DNA of 64,000 nucleotides from Bacteroidia bacterium (GTDB lineage: Bacteria; Bacteroidota; Bacteroidia; Cytophagales; Cyclobacteriaceae): positions 1 to 64,000 of the forward strand of contig JAUIAO010000005.1 in the NCBI GenBank assembly GCA_030425425.1, in the 5' to 3' direction. Positions 52,988 through 61,421 of the stretch are shown here, piece after piece. The position numbers and the translations under genes are program-made. The stretch's first letter is position 1. The number at the start of each line of letters is the position of its first letter. Below the pieces are notes generated by a model that saw only the letters and a program-made list of their open reading frames with translations, was not told the origin of the DNA and searched no databases.

Positions 52988-54058
52988 ATGCCTAATATAA
53001 CCTACTTACTTGGAGCAGGAGCTAGTTATCATGCGATTCCAATAGTTACAGAATTGGAAGAGAGAATGGAATTTCATTTGCAATTTCTACAGGAGTTTTT
53101 TTAAAATGATATTGATTTAATGCAAGGGTATATTGCTGGATTGAATTCAGTAAAACCTCATTTACGCTATTATACTAGTATTGATACTTATGCCAAATAT
53201 CTCAAGCTTACTGGAAATGAAAGGGATTATCATAAATTAAAAAACGTGCTCACAATGTTTTTTATGTTAGAGCAATTTGTCAATCTATATCTTAATCCAG
53301 ATAACGAACAAGATTTAGGAATAATTGTGAATTATCCAGGTTTTGGAGGGATAGATTTTAGGTCTCCCATCAACAAAAAGTTTAATCTAGACCCCCGTTA
53401 TAACAATTTTGTTGTCAGTCTAATGAATGAAGCAAAGTGGCCCTCGAATGTAAAGGTTCTCAGTTGGAATTATGACTTTCAGCTCGAAATGACGTGCAAT
53501 AGCATATTTCCAGGTTTATTGAATTACTATCCATCTGGAAAAAAGCATCCAAATACACATTTATTTCATTTAAACGGAATAGCAGGAGTATCTAAAGATC
53601 GAGAATTGGTCCTAGGTTCAGATAAAGCTAAATTAAGTTCATTTAGTGATGTGATTTCACGATGGTCGGATCTAGTCAGTGGTAGGGGTTATAATCCTTT
53701 TTTAAAATTTGCCTGGGAATCAGATCTGAATTGGGAGTTGGTAGAAGACCATTTGAGACAAACAGAAATATTGGTGGTCATCGGATATTCTTTTCCATTT
53801 TTTAACCGGGAGGTAGATTCAAAAATCTTTAATTATTTATTTAAACGAGGAAAGCTTAGTAAAATTTACTTTCAAAATAAGGAACTTGATGGCCAGTTTT
53901 TGTTTGAACAATTCAATTTGAGAAAAAAATCAGATGTTAAGTATCAGCTATTTGCTGATGATAATAATCCTGATTCGGATAAATTCGTGGAAATTGAGCA
54001 ATACCCTCATTTAGATAGGTTTTTTATACCAAATGAGTATTACCCAGAATACCATTAA
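52988..54058 (+). pseudogene. SIR2-like domain protein interrupted by an in-frame stop
   Basis: The frame from ATG 52988 reads TYLLGAGASYHAIP, a classic SIR2 NAD-binding start, and stops at TAA 53102-53104 after 38 codons. The same frame continues without other stops to 54058, with SWNYDFQLE, LFHLNGIAG and VVIGYSFPFFN, all SIR2-like hallmarks. So one nonsense codon, right after a run of seven T, splits an otherwise intact gene of about 356 residues. SIR2-like proteins are common NADase effectors in phage defence. An ATG at 53120 could restart translation, but that product would lack the NAD-binding glycines. Confidence 0.8.
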
Positions 54059-54064
54059 TAGACT

Positions 54065-54400
54065 ATGACCTTCCCACCCATCCTTCCAATCGGTTTTGCT
54101 ACGATGCAGTATGTTATTTTAGGCTATACTGTATTCGTCGGTGTATTACAGGTTTATCAGGCCAGGTATAAAGGACTAGAGGTCAAAAAATCAAAAACCA
54201 TTTGGCTTGGTGCGCTTAATGTGGTTGTTGGTGCTATCGCATACTTTCAGTCTTATCGCGAAGCAATGGAGGCTATAGCTGCAGCAGGAGATATCAGTCC
54301 GTCTCTAATTGCCGATGGTATGTCTCAGGCTTTTTCTTTTCCCATTCTGGGATTAACCAATCTCGGTTTTGCCTTTCTGATTAGATATCTGGTGGATTAA
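54065..54400 (+). CDS. Small membrane protein, possibly TolQ/ExbB-related
   Basis: This 111-residue protein has hydrophobic segments near residues 14-30, 46-62 and 90-110. The stretch ADGMSQAFSFPILGLTNLGFAF faintly recalls the last helices of MotA/TolQ/ExbB proton channels, which are longer. It begins 7 bp after the SIR2-like stop, so the two may be co-transcribed. If the SIR2 gene was a defence effector, this could be its membrane partner, but that is speculation. An internal ATG at residue 14 is an alternative start. Confidence 0.45.
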   Translation: MTFPPILPIGFATMQYVILGYTVFVGVLQVYQARYKGLEVKKSKTIWLGALNVVVGAIAYFQSYREAMEAIAAAGDISPSLIADGMSQAFSFPILGLTNLGFAFLIRYLVD

Positions 54401-54538
54401 TGCCGCTTTTCCCAACAAACCACAAAAAGTTCTGAACATATAGAGAAACTTCACAATCCCATATAGATCAAATTAAGAGCAGAAATCATAAACCGAAAGT
54501 CATAACACATCCCATGGGGTTCGGAAACTTAATATCTA

Positions 54539-55294
54539 TTAAAGATCAGGGAGCAATTCCTCAAGTTCATCATCTAACTCATCTTTCTGATAGGATATAT
54601 TTCTTGAGGACAGTTCTGTTTCCAGCAGTTCTTTAGCTTCTATGGTTTTCTTCAAAGTTCCCTGCAAAAACAAAAAGTACGTAACTGAGTGCTTGGAATA
54701 GATTGTAACCAGATTCTTGAATTTGATATTTAGTGATGGATCTGACGAAATTTTATCAAACGTTTCAAGGTCTATATATTCTATAAATAAGTTGTTCCAT
54801 ATGGCCCCTTCTCGAAAATCTTCAAGAATTTGTCCGGCATTAATTACTGATTTATACGACTTATCCAGTTCTGAAAGTAAGACTTTAAATTTCTCATTTT
54901 CTATCAGCTTGAGGTCTCCTCCAGTTTTTAAATATTCGAAGGTGTTGTTGACCGGATTGTACAAAAAGGTATAATCTAAATACTGGTTGTATAATATTTT
55001 AATACTGTCCTGATTTGCCTCATAATTGTTCAATAGCGACTTCAGCTTATCGATATTTTTAATTTTTTCATCATAAATCTTTATTCTGCGTTGAAGTTGC
55101 TCGATATCTTTATTGAAGTCTTCATAAAGTCTTGCAAGGTATACTTCCTCTTTCTTACGGTTATTTAGATATTCATTGTAGTCCTTCAACTGGAATGTGA
55201 GGTATAGACTTGCGAAAATTACAATGAATACAAAAATGTAGTCAAACCATCTTATAGAGGCTTTGGTTGATGTTTTTGCTTGGTTTGGTTTCAT
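54539..55294 (-). CDS. DUF6090-type membrane protein
   Basis: This 251-residue protein has one N-terminal membrane helix (WFDYIFVFIVIFASLYLTF), then a coiled-coil region (YLARLYEDFNKDIEQLQRRI) and a helical domain with YNPVNNTFEYLKTGGDLKLI. That arrangement, and the last motif especially, fit the DUF6090 family found in Bacteroidota; the function is unknown. It is last in a minus-strand set with YceI and DUF5777 genes, 9 bp after YceI, so likely one operon. Confidence 0.65.
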   Translation of the reverse strand: MKPNQAKTSTKASIRWFDYIFVFIVIFASLYLTFQLKDYNEYLNNRKKEEVYLARLYEDFNKDIEQLQRRIKIYDEKIKNIDKLKSLLNNYEANQDSIKILYNQYLDYTFLYNPVNNTFEYLKTGGDLKLIENEKFKVLLSELDKSYKSVINAGQILEDFREGAIWNNLFIEYIDLETFDKISSDPSLNIKFKNLVTIYSKHSVTYFLFLQGTLKKTIEAKELLETELSSRNISYQKDELDDELEELLPDL

Positions 55295-55303
55295 TTCAAT
55301 AAT

Positions 55304-55849
55304 TTATATAGGAGTTAATTCGGCACGCATTTCTACTTTAATAACTTCAGCGATTTTTTGATAGACTATCGTGGGTATTTTAATGTTGTGGTCTTCCAGA
55401 GGAATTAAGAAACTAGAGCTAATGTTGATTCCTTTGCTAGTCACAGAAATGATTGATTTGATTTCTCTGTTTTGAATTACACCGTGAATGTCAAAAGTAC
55501 CGATGGCTTTTACTTCATAATCGCCGTTAGAATTAGCATCAAACTCCCCAACTATATTTCCATAAAACTTAGCATTCGGATACTTTCCAGTTTCTAAATA
55601 ATTTTCATTGAAATGCTCTCTTTGCAGCGGGCTATTGAATCCGTCAAAGGAAGAAACAGGTATGATAAAGGCAAATTGTCTTTTATCAAAGTCCAGGACT
55701 CCTTTTACGTTTTGGGTGGAGGCAATGATTAGCTCCAGAGGAGCCTCTGATCGAAATTCGACCTCCGCCGAACTAACCTTCCACTTTTGAGAGTAAGTTG
55801 ATGTAATTCCCCCAACTAAAAAGACCAAAGCAAGCAAATTCTTTCTCAC
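55304..55849 (-). CDS. YceI-family periplasmic lipid-binding protein
   Basis: This 181-residue protein has a signal peptide (LLALVFLVGGITSTYSQ) and starts at GTG 55849. The YceI lipocalin-like barrel is seen in WKVSSAEVEFRSEAP, FDKRQFAFIIPVSSFDGFNS, REHFNENYLETGKYPNAKF and GTFDIHGVIQNREI. YceI proteins bind isoprenoid-type lipids in the periplasm and are often linked to respiratory or redox genes. It follows the DUF5777 gene by 5 bp. Confidence 0.9.
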   Translation of the reverse strand: MRKNLLALVFLVGGITSTYSQKWKVSSAEVEFRSEAPLELIIASTQNVKGVLDFDKRQFAFIIPVSSFDGFNSPLQREHFNENYLETGKYPNAKFYGNIVGEFDANSNGDYEVKAIGTFDIHGVIQNREIKSIISVTSKGINISSSFLIPLEDHNIKIPTIVYQKIAEVIKVEMRAELTPI

Positions 55850-55854
55850 GATAA

Positions 55855-56718
55855 TTATTCTTTTGCTAGTTGAAAAGTTCTTGAAATATTAAACCCAAAA
55901 TGAATGTCACCTTTGAAAAAATCGTTGTAAGTCTCCGTAATGAAGCCTTTTTCTATCATCGACTGACTATTCGTAAACTGTAGCTGAAATACATGGCCTC
56001 CGGTTTCTATGTCAAAACCAATAGCTAGAGAATTGAATGTATTGTCTGACAAAGGGGCTTTTTGGTAATAGTATTCAGCATTGAGAGAGATTCGTTGTGT
56101 AAGTTTCAGTCGTCCTCCTGCTCCCAATGACCAAATATCATTTCTCAATTGGGTTGCTTCAATTTTGTTAAAATGAACATATGTTGGCATGATTTGTAAT
56201 GAAAGGGCCGGGGTGAACTTTCGAGCTATTAAAATTTGATTGGCATAGCTCATATCTGCGATGACAGATTTGTTATTGTTTTTTAATGTTTCTACCGCTG
56301 TGGAAAGAAAGATCGTAACAGAAACGGGCATCGATTTTTTTCCAGATGTTTGTCTCAGTATTCGGTACTTCAAGTAGCTATCATAGGTTTTTTCAAAGGA
56401 ATTTCTGCCGATTCCGATATTGAAATAATCAGTTAATCCATAGTCGAATCCTATCCTGACATTGGATTGATCTAAGCCAAACAGCTCATAAGCACCTCCA
56501 CTGATCAGTCCGAATCTATGTGAGATTAAGAAATCAAAGTTATTTTTCTTTCTCGTCTCTATCGAATGTCCATTGATCAGGCGAGTGCCCTTGAAGGTGG
56601 CCTCTACGGGGAAAGTTTCATCTGCGATTTCCTCTTCCAGCATTGAGAGCAGATCATCTTGCCCATTTGCGATAAATACGCTGGTGAGCAAAAGACTGAT
56701 AAGTATAATTCTAGCCAT
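55855..56718 (-). CDS. DUF5777-type outer-membrane beta-barrel protein
   Basis: This 287-residue protein has a signal peptide ending near FIANGQ. The sequence after FPVEATFKGTRLINGHSIE, FDFLISHRFG and NVRIGFDYGLTDYFNIGIG is a predicted beta-barrel and matches my memory of DUF5777 in Bacteroidota. These genes are repeatedly next to YceI-family genes, as here. The function is unknown; a role in lipid or electron-transport-linked processes in the envelope is a guess from context. Confidence 0.75.
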   Translation of the reverse strand: MARIILISLLLTSVFIANGQDDLLSMLEEEIADETFPVEATFKGTRLINGHSIETRKKNNFDFLISHRFGLISGGAYELFGLDQSNVRIGFDYGLTDYFNIGIGRNSFEKTYDSYLKYRILRQTSGKKSMPVSVTIFLSTAVETLKNNNKSVIADMSYANQILIARKFTPALSLQIMPTYVHFNKIEATQLRNDIWSLGAGGRLKLTQRISLNAEYYYQKAPLSDNTFNSLAIGFDIETGGHVFQLQFTNSQSMIEKGFITETYNDFFKGDIHFGFNISRTFQLAKE

Positions 56719-57202
56719 TTATAATTCTAGTAATAATTTCCTAAAATGATCTAATAAATAAGTGATTTAATGAATACTATCCACATCATCTTCTAATTGA
56801 TACGTCTTGATGTTATCGCATTGCTGGTTGGAAATCTTACCTTTTAAATTTCTAATCTAAGCATAAAAATCTTAGATATTCTGATTTCACATCGTTTATA
56901 TGGTAAAGGATGTGAATTAAGAGCAATTCAAATACTTAGTATATCGGTGTATGAATTTTTGCGATATGATTTTGAAATAGGAAGATCTGCTTATTCATTT
57001 TTTATCAATTGAATCTCCAAATTAGATCAGTATGATTCAGGTATGAACTTAGTTTAAAAGTCAGAATGATCTTAAAATGGAATAAAAGGCTATCTATCTA
57101 ATCCCCACTTTGTGCCACGGTTAGCAAAATCTTCCGATCATGACTTTAGCGAAGGCCAGACAGTGAGATATTCGGATTGATTGATAGTGTTTCGCTAATT
57201 GC

Positions 57203-57256
57203 CCCACATTCCCCCATATTTTTCATAAAATCCAATATTCTCCCACATCGTCCCAC
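57203..57256 (-). promoter_or_regulatory. Distal, inverted cluster of MraZ-box-like repeats
   Basis: CCCAC occurs at 57203, 57242 and 57252, and CCCAT at 57213. Read on the minus strand these are GTGGG/ATGGG boxes in helical phase (10-bp spacing within each pair and about four turns between pairs). MraZ binds arrays of about TGGG-type repeats at 10-bp steps. Confidence 0.45.
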
Positions 57257-57415
57257 TATCTTCGCATTGAGAGAGTAAAACCACTAAATTCTTAAAATCT
57301 TTTATTCAAACATCTGAATTTTAGCTCCTTATCCTCAGTGAGTTATGCTCTTTTTGGTTCAATTAGGCTAAAAAATCGCCTTTTACAGTCCAGGAAATAA
57401 TTTTTTCACTTTTGT

Positions 57416-57476
57416 GTGGCAAAGTGGGTGAAAGTGGTTGATTTTGTTTCCTTTTTCTCTACATTTGTTACGGTGG
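57416..57476 (+). promoter_or_regulatory. Proximal MraZ-box-like repeats before mraZ
   Basis: GTGG occurs at 57416, 57424, 57434 and 57473 on the coding strand, 44-104 bp before the mraZ start; the second is GTGGG. Spacing of 8-10 bp fits MraZ autoregulatory boxes, which lie close to the mraZ promoter in other bacteria. Confidence 0.55.
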
Positions 57477-57519
57477 TTTATATTTTTCTATGCTTCGTAA
57501 AGTCGGAGCGAACTCAAAC

Positions 57520-57963
57520 ATGGCTTTTTTTACAAGCGAGTATGAGTGCAAATTGGACGCTAAGGGTAGGTTAGTTCTACCTGCAAAGGTTAAGAATAGC
57601 CTACCCGAAGCTTCAAAGCACGAGCTCTACATCCAAAAGGGTTTTGAGCAGAATTTGTTACTGTATCCGGTATTAGAATACAAAAAGATACAGGCTAGGT
57701 TCAGTGCGCTTAGTGATTTCGACCCAGAGCAGAGAAAATTGAAACGCCAATTCTTTATGAGCATCACGCAGGTGGAGTTGGATAGTGCAGGAAGGATACT
57801 GCTGCCAAAAGCGGTGCTCGCTCATGCTCACCTGGAAAAGGAAGTGAAAATGATAGGCATGGGCAGTCATCTTGAAATGTGGAATCCTCAATTAATAGAG
57901 GAGAATCAGATAACCGACCCGGAAGAATACTCAGCATTGGCACAGAAATATCTGGCAAACTAA
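57520..57963 (+). CDS. mraZ: Transcriptional regulator MraZ
   Basis: 147 residues from ATG 57520, which gives the usual MAFFTSEYECKLDAKGRLVLP start; an in-frame ATG at 57490 adds ten atypical residues. Two SpoVT-AbrB-like halves are visible: KLDAKGRLVLPAKVK and ELDSAGRILLPKAVL. MraZ forms a ring that binds repeats upstream of its own gene and tunes the division and cell-wall cluster. Its stop is followed immediately by the rsmH ATG. Confidence 0.95.
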   Translation: MAFFTSEYECKLDAKGRLVLPAKVKNSLPEASKHELYIQKGFEQNLLLYPVLEYKKIQARFSALSDFDPEQRKLKRQFFMSITQVELDSAGRILLPKAVLAHAHLEKEVKMIGMGSHLEMWNPQLIEENQITDPEEYSALAQKYLAN

Positions 57964-58872
57964 ATGAGTGGGTATCATACACCGGTAATGTTGGAGCAGT
58001 GCATAGATGCACTTGAGATCCAGCCAGCAGGGGTTTATGTGGACGTCACGTTTGGAGGTGGCGGACACTCCCAGAAAATATTGAGCAGACTCGACGAGGG
58101 AATGCTCTATGCTTTTGATCAGGATGCTGATGCAAAGGCCAATGCTGAAAAATATCAGCAGGAAAGTTCTTTCACATTTATTGAATCCAATTTCAGACAC
58201 CTGAAACGCCAATTGCGGTTTTATGGTGTTCGTCAGGTAGACGGTATTCTGGCTGATCTGGGAGTTTCTTCTCATCAGTTAGATGAAGGAGCTCGGGGAT
58301 TCTCCACCAGATTCGATGGAGAGCTGGATATGCGAATGGATCAGAATGCTGGATTTACGGCAAAAGAGGTCGTCAATGAATATGAGCAAGATCAACTGAT
58401 CCATGTGCTGAGTGCATACGGCGAGATCAAAAATGCCAGAACACTGGCAGCAGCCATCATTCGCGAACGAGGAATTAAAGCAATCACCAGAAATGAACAG
58501 CTGAAAGAGATTGCATGGAAAGTAGCACCACGAGGAAGAGAAATGAAATACCTCGCGCAGCTGTTTCAGGCAATCAGAATAGAGGTAAACGATGAGATGG
58601 GGGCTTTGTACGAGTTTTTGGAGCAAACAGCAGAGGTAATTAAACCAGGAGGAAAGTTGGTGGTGATGAGCTACCATTCATTAGAGGACAGACCAGTGAA
58701 GAACTACATCAACACAGGTAATCTGAAAGGAAAGCAGGAGAAGGACTTTTATGGAAATGTGATCAGACCATTTGATCCACAGACCAGAAAGCCAATTATA
58801 CCTGATGAGGAGGAAATAAAAGTGAATAACAGAGCGCGTAGCGCCAAATTGAGAATAGGAATAAGAGTTTAG
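57964..58872 (+). CDS. rsmH: 16S rRNA m4C1402 methyltransferase RsmH (MraW)
   Basis: This 302-residue enzyme shows GYHTPVMLEQCIDAL, a SAM site in VDVTFGGGGHSQKIL, DGILADLGVSSHQLDE and GFSTRFDGELDMRMD, with a final VNNRARSAKLRIG. It methylates N4 of C1402 in 16S rRNA. The ATG immediately follows the mraZ stop, the standard order in the division cluster. Confidence 0.97.
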   Translation: MSGYHTPVMLEQCIDALEIQPAGVYVDVTFGGGGHSQKILSRLDEGMLYAFDQDADAKANAEKYQQESSFTFIESNFRHLKRQLRFYGVRQVDGILADLGVSSHQLDEGARGFSTRFDGELDMRMDQNAGFTAKEVVNEYEQDQLIHVLSAYGEIKNARTLAAAIIRERGIKAITRNEQLKEIAWKVAPRGREMKYLAQLFQAIRIEVNDEMGALYEFLEQTAEVIKPGGKLVVMSYHSLEDRPVKNYINTGNLKGKQEKDFYGNVIRPFDPQTRKPIIPDEEEIKVNNRARSAKLRIGIRV

Positions 58873-58950
58873 TTATTAGTTACTGGTTATTGGTTTTGTG
58901 AATTGAATAAATCACCCCAATAACTCATTAACAAATAACCCAATAACTAA
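58869..58950. repeat. Nested inverted repeats between rsmH and ftsL
   Basis: TTAGTTATT (58869-58877) pairs with AATAACTAA (58942-58950), and GTTATTGG (58886-58893) pairs with CCAATAAC (58917-58924). The gap between rsmH and ftsL thus folds into a long AT-rich hairpin. There is no T-run, so it is probably not a strong terminator within this operon. Confidence 0.5.
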
Positions 58951-58956
58951 AAATAA

Positions 58957-59325
58957 ATGGCATCAAATACCTACAAACTACCCGGAAAGAAGTCAGCAAG
59001 TGGAAGTTTTTTCAGCTTGCTGGATAAGGTATTTCCTATGGACGAGTCGCTGGCCCAAGCGATCCACGTTCGGTTTCTGCCTCAGATCATATTCGTTTGC
59101 CTGCTGTCAGTGATCTACATAGGAAGCAGACATCACGCAGAAAAAAGAATTAGAACCATCAGCCGTTTGGAAACTCAGGTAGAAGATATGAGAGCTGATT
59201 TTACCACATTAAAAGCAGAGTATAAATATGCCAGCAAGCAATCAGAAGTAGCTAAAAAAGCTGCAAAGCTTGGTCTGGTAGAAAGTAAGGAATCACCCTA
59301 TAAAATCATTGTGAATCAGGAATGA
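58957..59325 (+). CDS. ftsL: FtsL-like cell-division protein
   Basis: This 122-residue bitopic protein has a cytoplasmic N-terminus, one membrane helix (LPQIIFVCLLSVIYIGS) and a periplasmic coiled coil (ISRLETQVEDMRADFTTLKAE in blocks). That shape, and its place between rsmH and ftsI, identify the Bacteroidota FtsL-type subunit of the FtsQLB-like complex that activates septal synthesis. Sequence conservation of FtsL is low, so the call relies on topology and position. It overlaps ftsI by 4 bp. Confidence 0.85.
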   Translation: MASNTYKLPGKKSASGSFFSLLDKVFPMDESLAQAIHVRFLPQIIFVCLLSVIYIGSRHHAEKRIRTISRLETQVEDMRADFTTLKAEYKYASKQSEVAKKAAKLGLVESKESPYKIIVNQE

Positions 59326-61421
59326 GCATCAAAAGATCCATATTGCTCAGAGTAAGGATTGCCTTCATGATCGTATTCTTGTTTTCTGCAGGGATACTTT
59401 TTCGCATTATCACCATTCAGTATGCTGAGGGTGAGGAGTGGAGAAGTTATGCTGAGACCATGGGATTACAGGTGCAAAAGGTAAAGGCTACTCGTGGTAA
59501 CATTTATGCTGATGACGGAAGCTTACTAGCTACTTCATTGCCTGTATACCGGGTAGCATTTGATCCATTTCTACCGCATGATGCTTTATACAATTCTCAT
59601 ATTGATTCATTGAGTTATTTGCTCTCAAGGTTTTATGGTGATATGAGTCAGAAGCAGTATCGGACTAAGCTAGACAGGGCACGAAAAAACGAAAGGAGAT
59701 ACATTATCCTCAACCGAAAGGAGATTGGATATCAGGATAAGAAGGTAATGGAGCGCTGGCCACTTTTCAGAGAAGGACGACTTAGAGGGGGGATAATCTT
59801 TGAAAAGGTAGAAAAACGCATTCTGCCTTTTTCGCATTTGGGTTATCGAACAATAGGAACCGTGAGTGCGGATGATAAAGGAGTGGTAGGATTAGAGTAC
59901 AGCTTCAATCGTCAGTTGGCAGGAATAGATGGAGAAGCGCTGTTCCAGAAAATGACTGGAGGCGACTGGAGGCCAGTTTACGATGGCTCGGAGGTGAGAC
60001 CAAAGGACGGTTATGACATACAGACTACCATCAATGTGGATCTTCAGGATGTGACTGAATCTGCACTGCTGAAGCATTTGGAAAGCCACCAGGCAGACTA
60101 TGGTGTAGCGGTATTGATGGAAGTGAAAACAGGTGAAATCAAAGCTATATCTAACCTCAGTAGAAATAGTAATGGGGAATATTATGAACGATACAATTAT
60201 GCAGTAGGGAGTCAGGGAGCCAGGGAGCCTGGTTCTACCTTCAAGCTGGCTAGTATGATTGCTCTGTTGGAAGACTCTAACATCAATCTTACTGATTCTG
60301 TGGATACCGGAAATGGTGAGATGAAGTTTTTCGATGAAACGATGCGCGATCATAAGCCGGGAGGCTATGGCAAGCTTACCGTCAAAGAAGTATTTGAAAA
60401 GAGTTCCAATATTGGCGTGGCGAAGTTGATCACCGAGCATTTTGGTAGCAATCCTTCGAAATACACAGATTATCTAAAGAGTATTGGTTTGGATCAACCA
60501 CTTGGTTTTCAGATGGTTGGAGAGGGTGTGCCATATATCAAAGATCCAACGGATAGCACCTGGAGTGGATTATCATTGCCATGGATTTCTCATGGATATG
60601 AATTACGAATGACACCATTGCAGACGCTAGCTCTATACAATGCTGTGGCCAATAATGGTAAAATGATTCAGCCTTTGATCGTGAAGTCTGTAAAGAAAGC
60701 TAATAAGACTATCGAGAAGTTTGAGTCCAAAGTATTGAATCCGAAGATATGCTCCAAAGAGACATTGAGAGATGTGAAACTCATGCTGGAAGGCGTGGTG
60801 GAACGCGGTACAGCTAGAAACATCAGGAATGACAAGTACAAAATCGCTGGTAAAACAGGCACTGCCAAGAAGGTGGAAAATGGGAGATATACCAACGCAT
60901 ATTACACCTCATTTGCCGGTTACTTCCCAGCTGAAGATCCACAGTATAGTTGTATTGTAGTAATAGACGAACCTAAAGGCTATCGTATTTATGGTAGTGA
61001 CGTAGCTGCCCCGGTGTTCAAAGAAATTGCAGATAAAATCTACGCGCTAAATACGGAGTTGCATCAGGAGTTGCCAGATCAGCGAGCATTATATGCTGGT
61101 GTTTTTCCTGTGATCAGAAATGGAAATCAATATGATTTGTCCATGATATCGAATGAACTGGGAATTTCGAATCACTCAGAAACATCCTCAGATTGGGTGA
61201 AAACTGATGTGGTGAATAATTCCATTTTCTGGAAAGACAATGGCATAAAGGCAGAACGCATCCCTGATGTACGAGGAATGACTCTGAGAGATGCCATTTA
61301 TGTATTGGAGAATGTGGGATTGGAAGTGACCGTGAGCGGAAGAGGAAGAGTAGAAACTCAGTCATTACTTCCGGGGAGCAAATTCCCGAAAGGAACTACC
61401 ATAAAAATAGAACTAAGCTGA
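59322..61421 (+). CDS. ftsI: Septal peptidoglycan transpeptidase FtsI (PBP3) with PASTA domain
   Basis: This 699-residue class B penicillin-binding protein has an N-terminal membrane helix (ayout LLRVRIAFMIVFLFSAGIL), a dimerisation domain starting KATRGNIYADDGSLLA, and the transpeptidase with S305 in PGSTFK, SSN in EKSSNIGV and K511 in KTGTAKK. A C-terminal PASTA domain (PDVRGMTLRDAIYVLENVG in two blocks) is present, as in SpoVD-like and Bacteroidota FtsI. It cross-links septal wall during division. It overlaps ftsL at its start and murE at its stop. Confidence 0.95.
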   Translation: MSIKRSILLRVRIAFMIVFLFSAGILFRIITIQYAEGEEWRSYAETMGLQVQKVKATRGNIYADDGSLLATSLPVYRVAFDPFLPHDALYNSHIDSLSYLLSRFYGDMSQKQYRTKLDRARKNERRYIILNRKEIGYQDKKVMERWPLFREGRLRGGIIFEKVEKRILPFSHLGYRTIGTVSADDKGVVGLEYSFNRQLAGIDGEALFQKMTGGDWRPVYDGSEVRPKDGYDIQTTINVDLQDVTESALLKHLESHQADYGVAVLMEVKTGEIKAISNLSRNSNGEYYERYNYAVGSQGAREPGSTFKLASMIALLEDSNINLTDSVDTGNGEMKFFDETMRDHKPGGYGKLTVKEVFEKSSNIGVAKLITEHFGSNPSKYTDYLKSIGLDQPLGFQMVGEGVPYIKDPTDSTWSGLSLPWISHGYELRMTPLQTLALYNAVANNGKMIQPLIVKSVKKANKTIEKFESKVLNPKICSKETLRDVKLMLEGVVERGTARNIRNDKYKIAGKTGTAKKVENGRYTNAYYTSFAGYFPAEDPQYSCIVVIDEPKGYRIYGSDVAAPVFKEIADKIYALNTELHQELPDQRALYAGVFPVIRNGNQYDLSMISNELGISNHSETSSDWVKTDVVNNSIFWKDNGIKAERIPDVRGMTLRDAIYVLENVGLEVTVSGRGRVETQSLLPGSKFPKGTTIKIELS

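Larger units (their letters stand above)
56719..57519. other. 800-nt divergent intergenic region upstream of mraZ
   Basis: No convincing gene is seen between the minus-strand DUF5777 gene and mraZ. The region is AT-rich. It holds the likely promoters of the division cluster and two groups of MraZ-box-like repeats, listed separately. The sequence 56719-57190 shows no clear structure to my eye. Confidence 0.6.

Noticed and set aside
53120-54058. Independent intact gene starting at the ATG at 53120
   Set aside because: The 38 codons upstream are in the same frame and encode the SIR2 NAD-binding start, so this is the downstream part of one broken gene.
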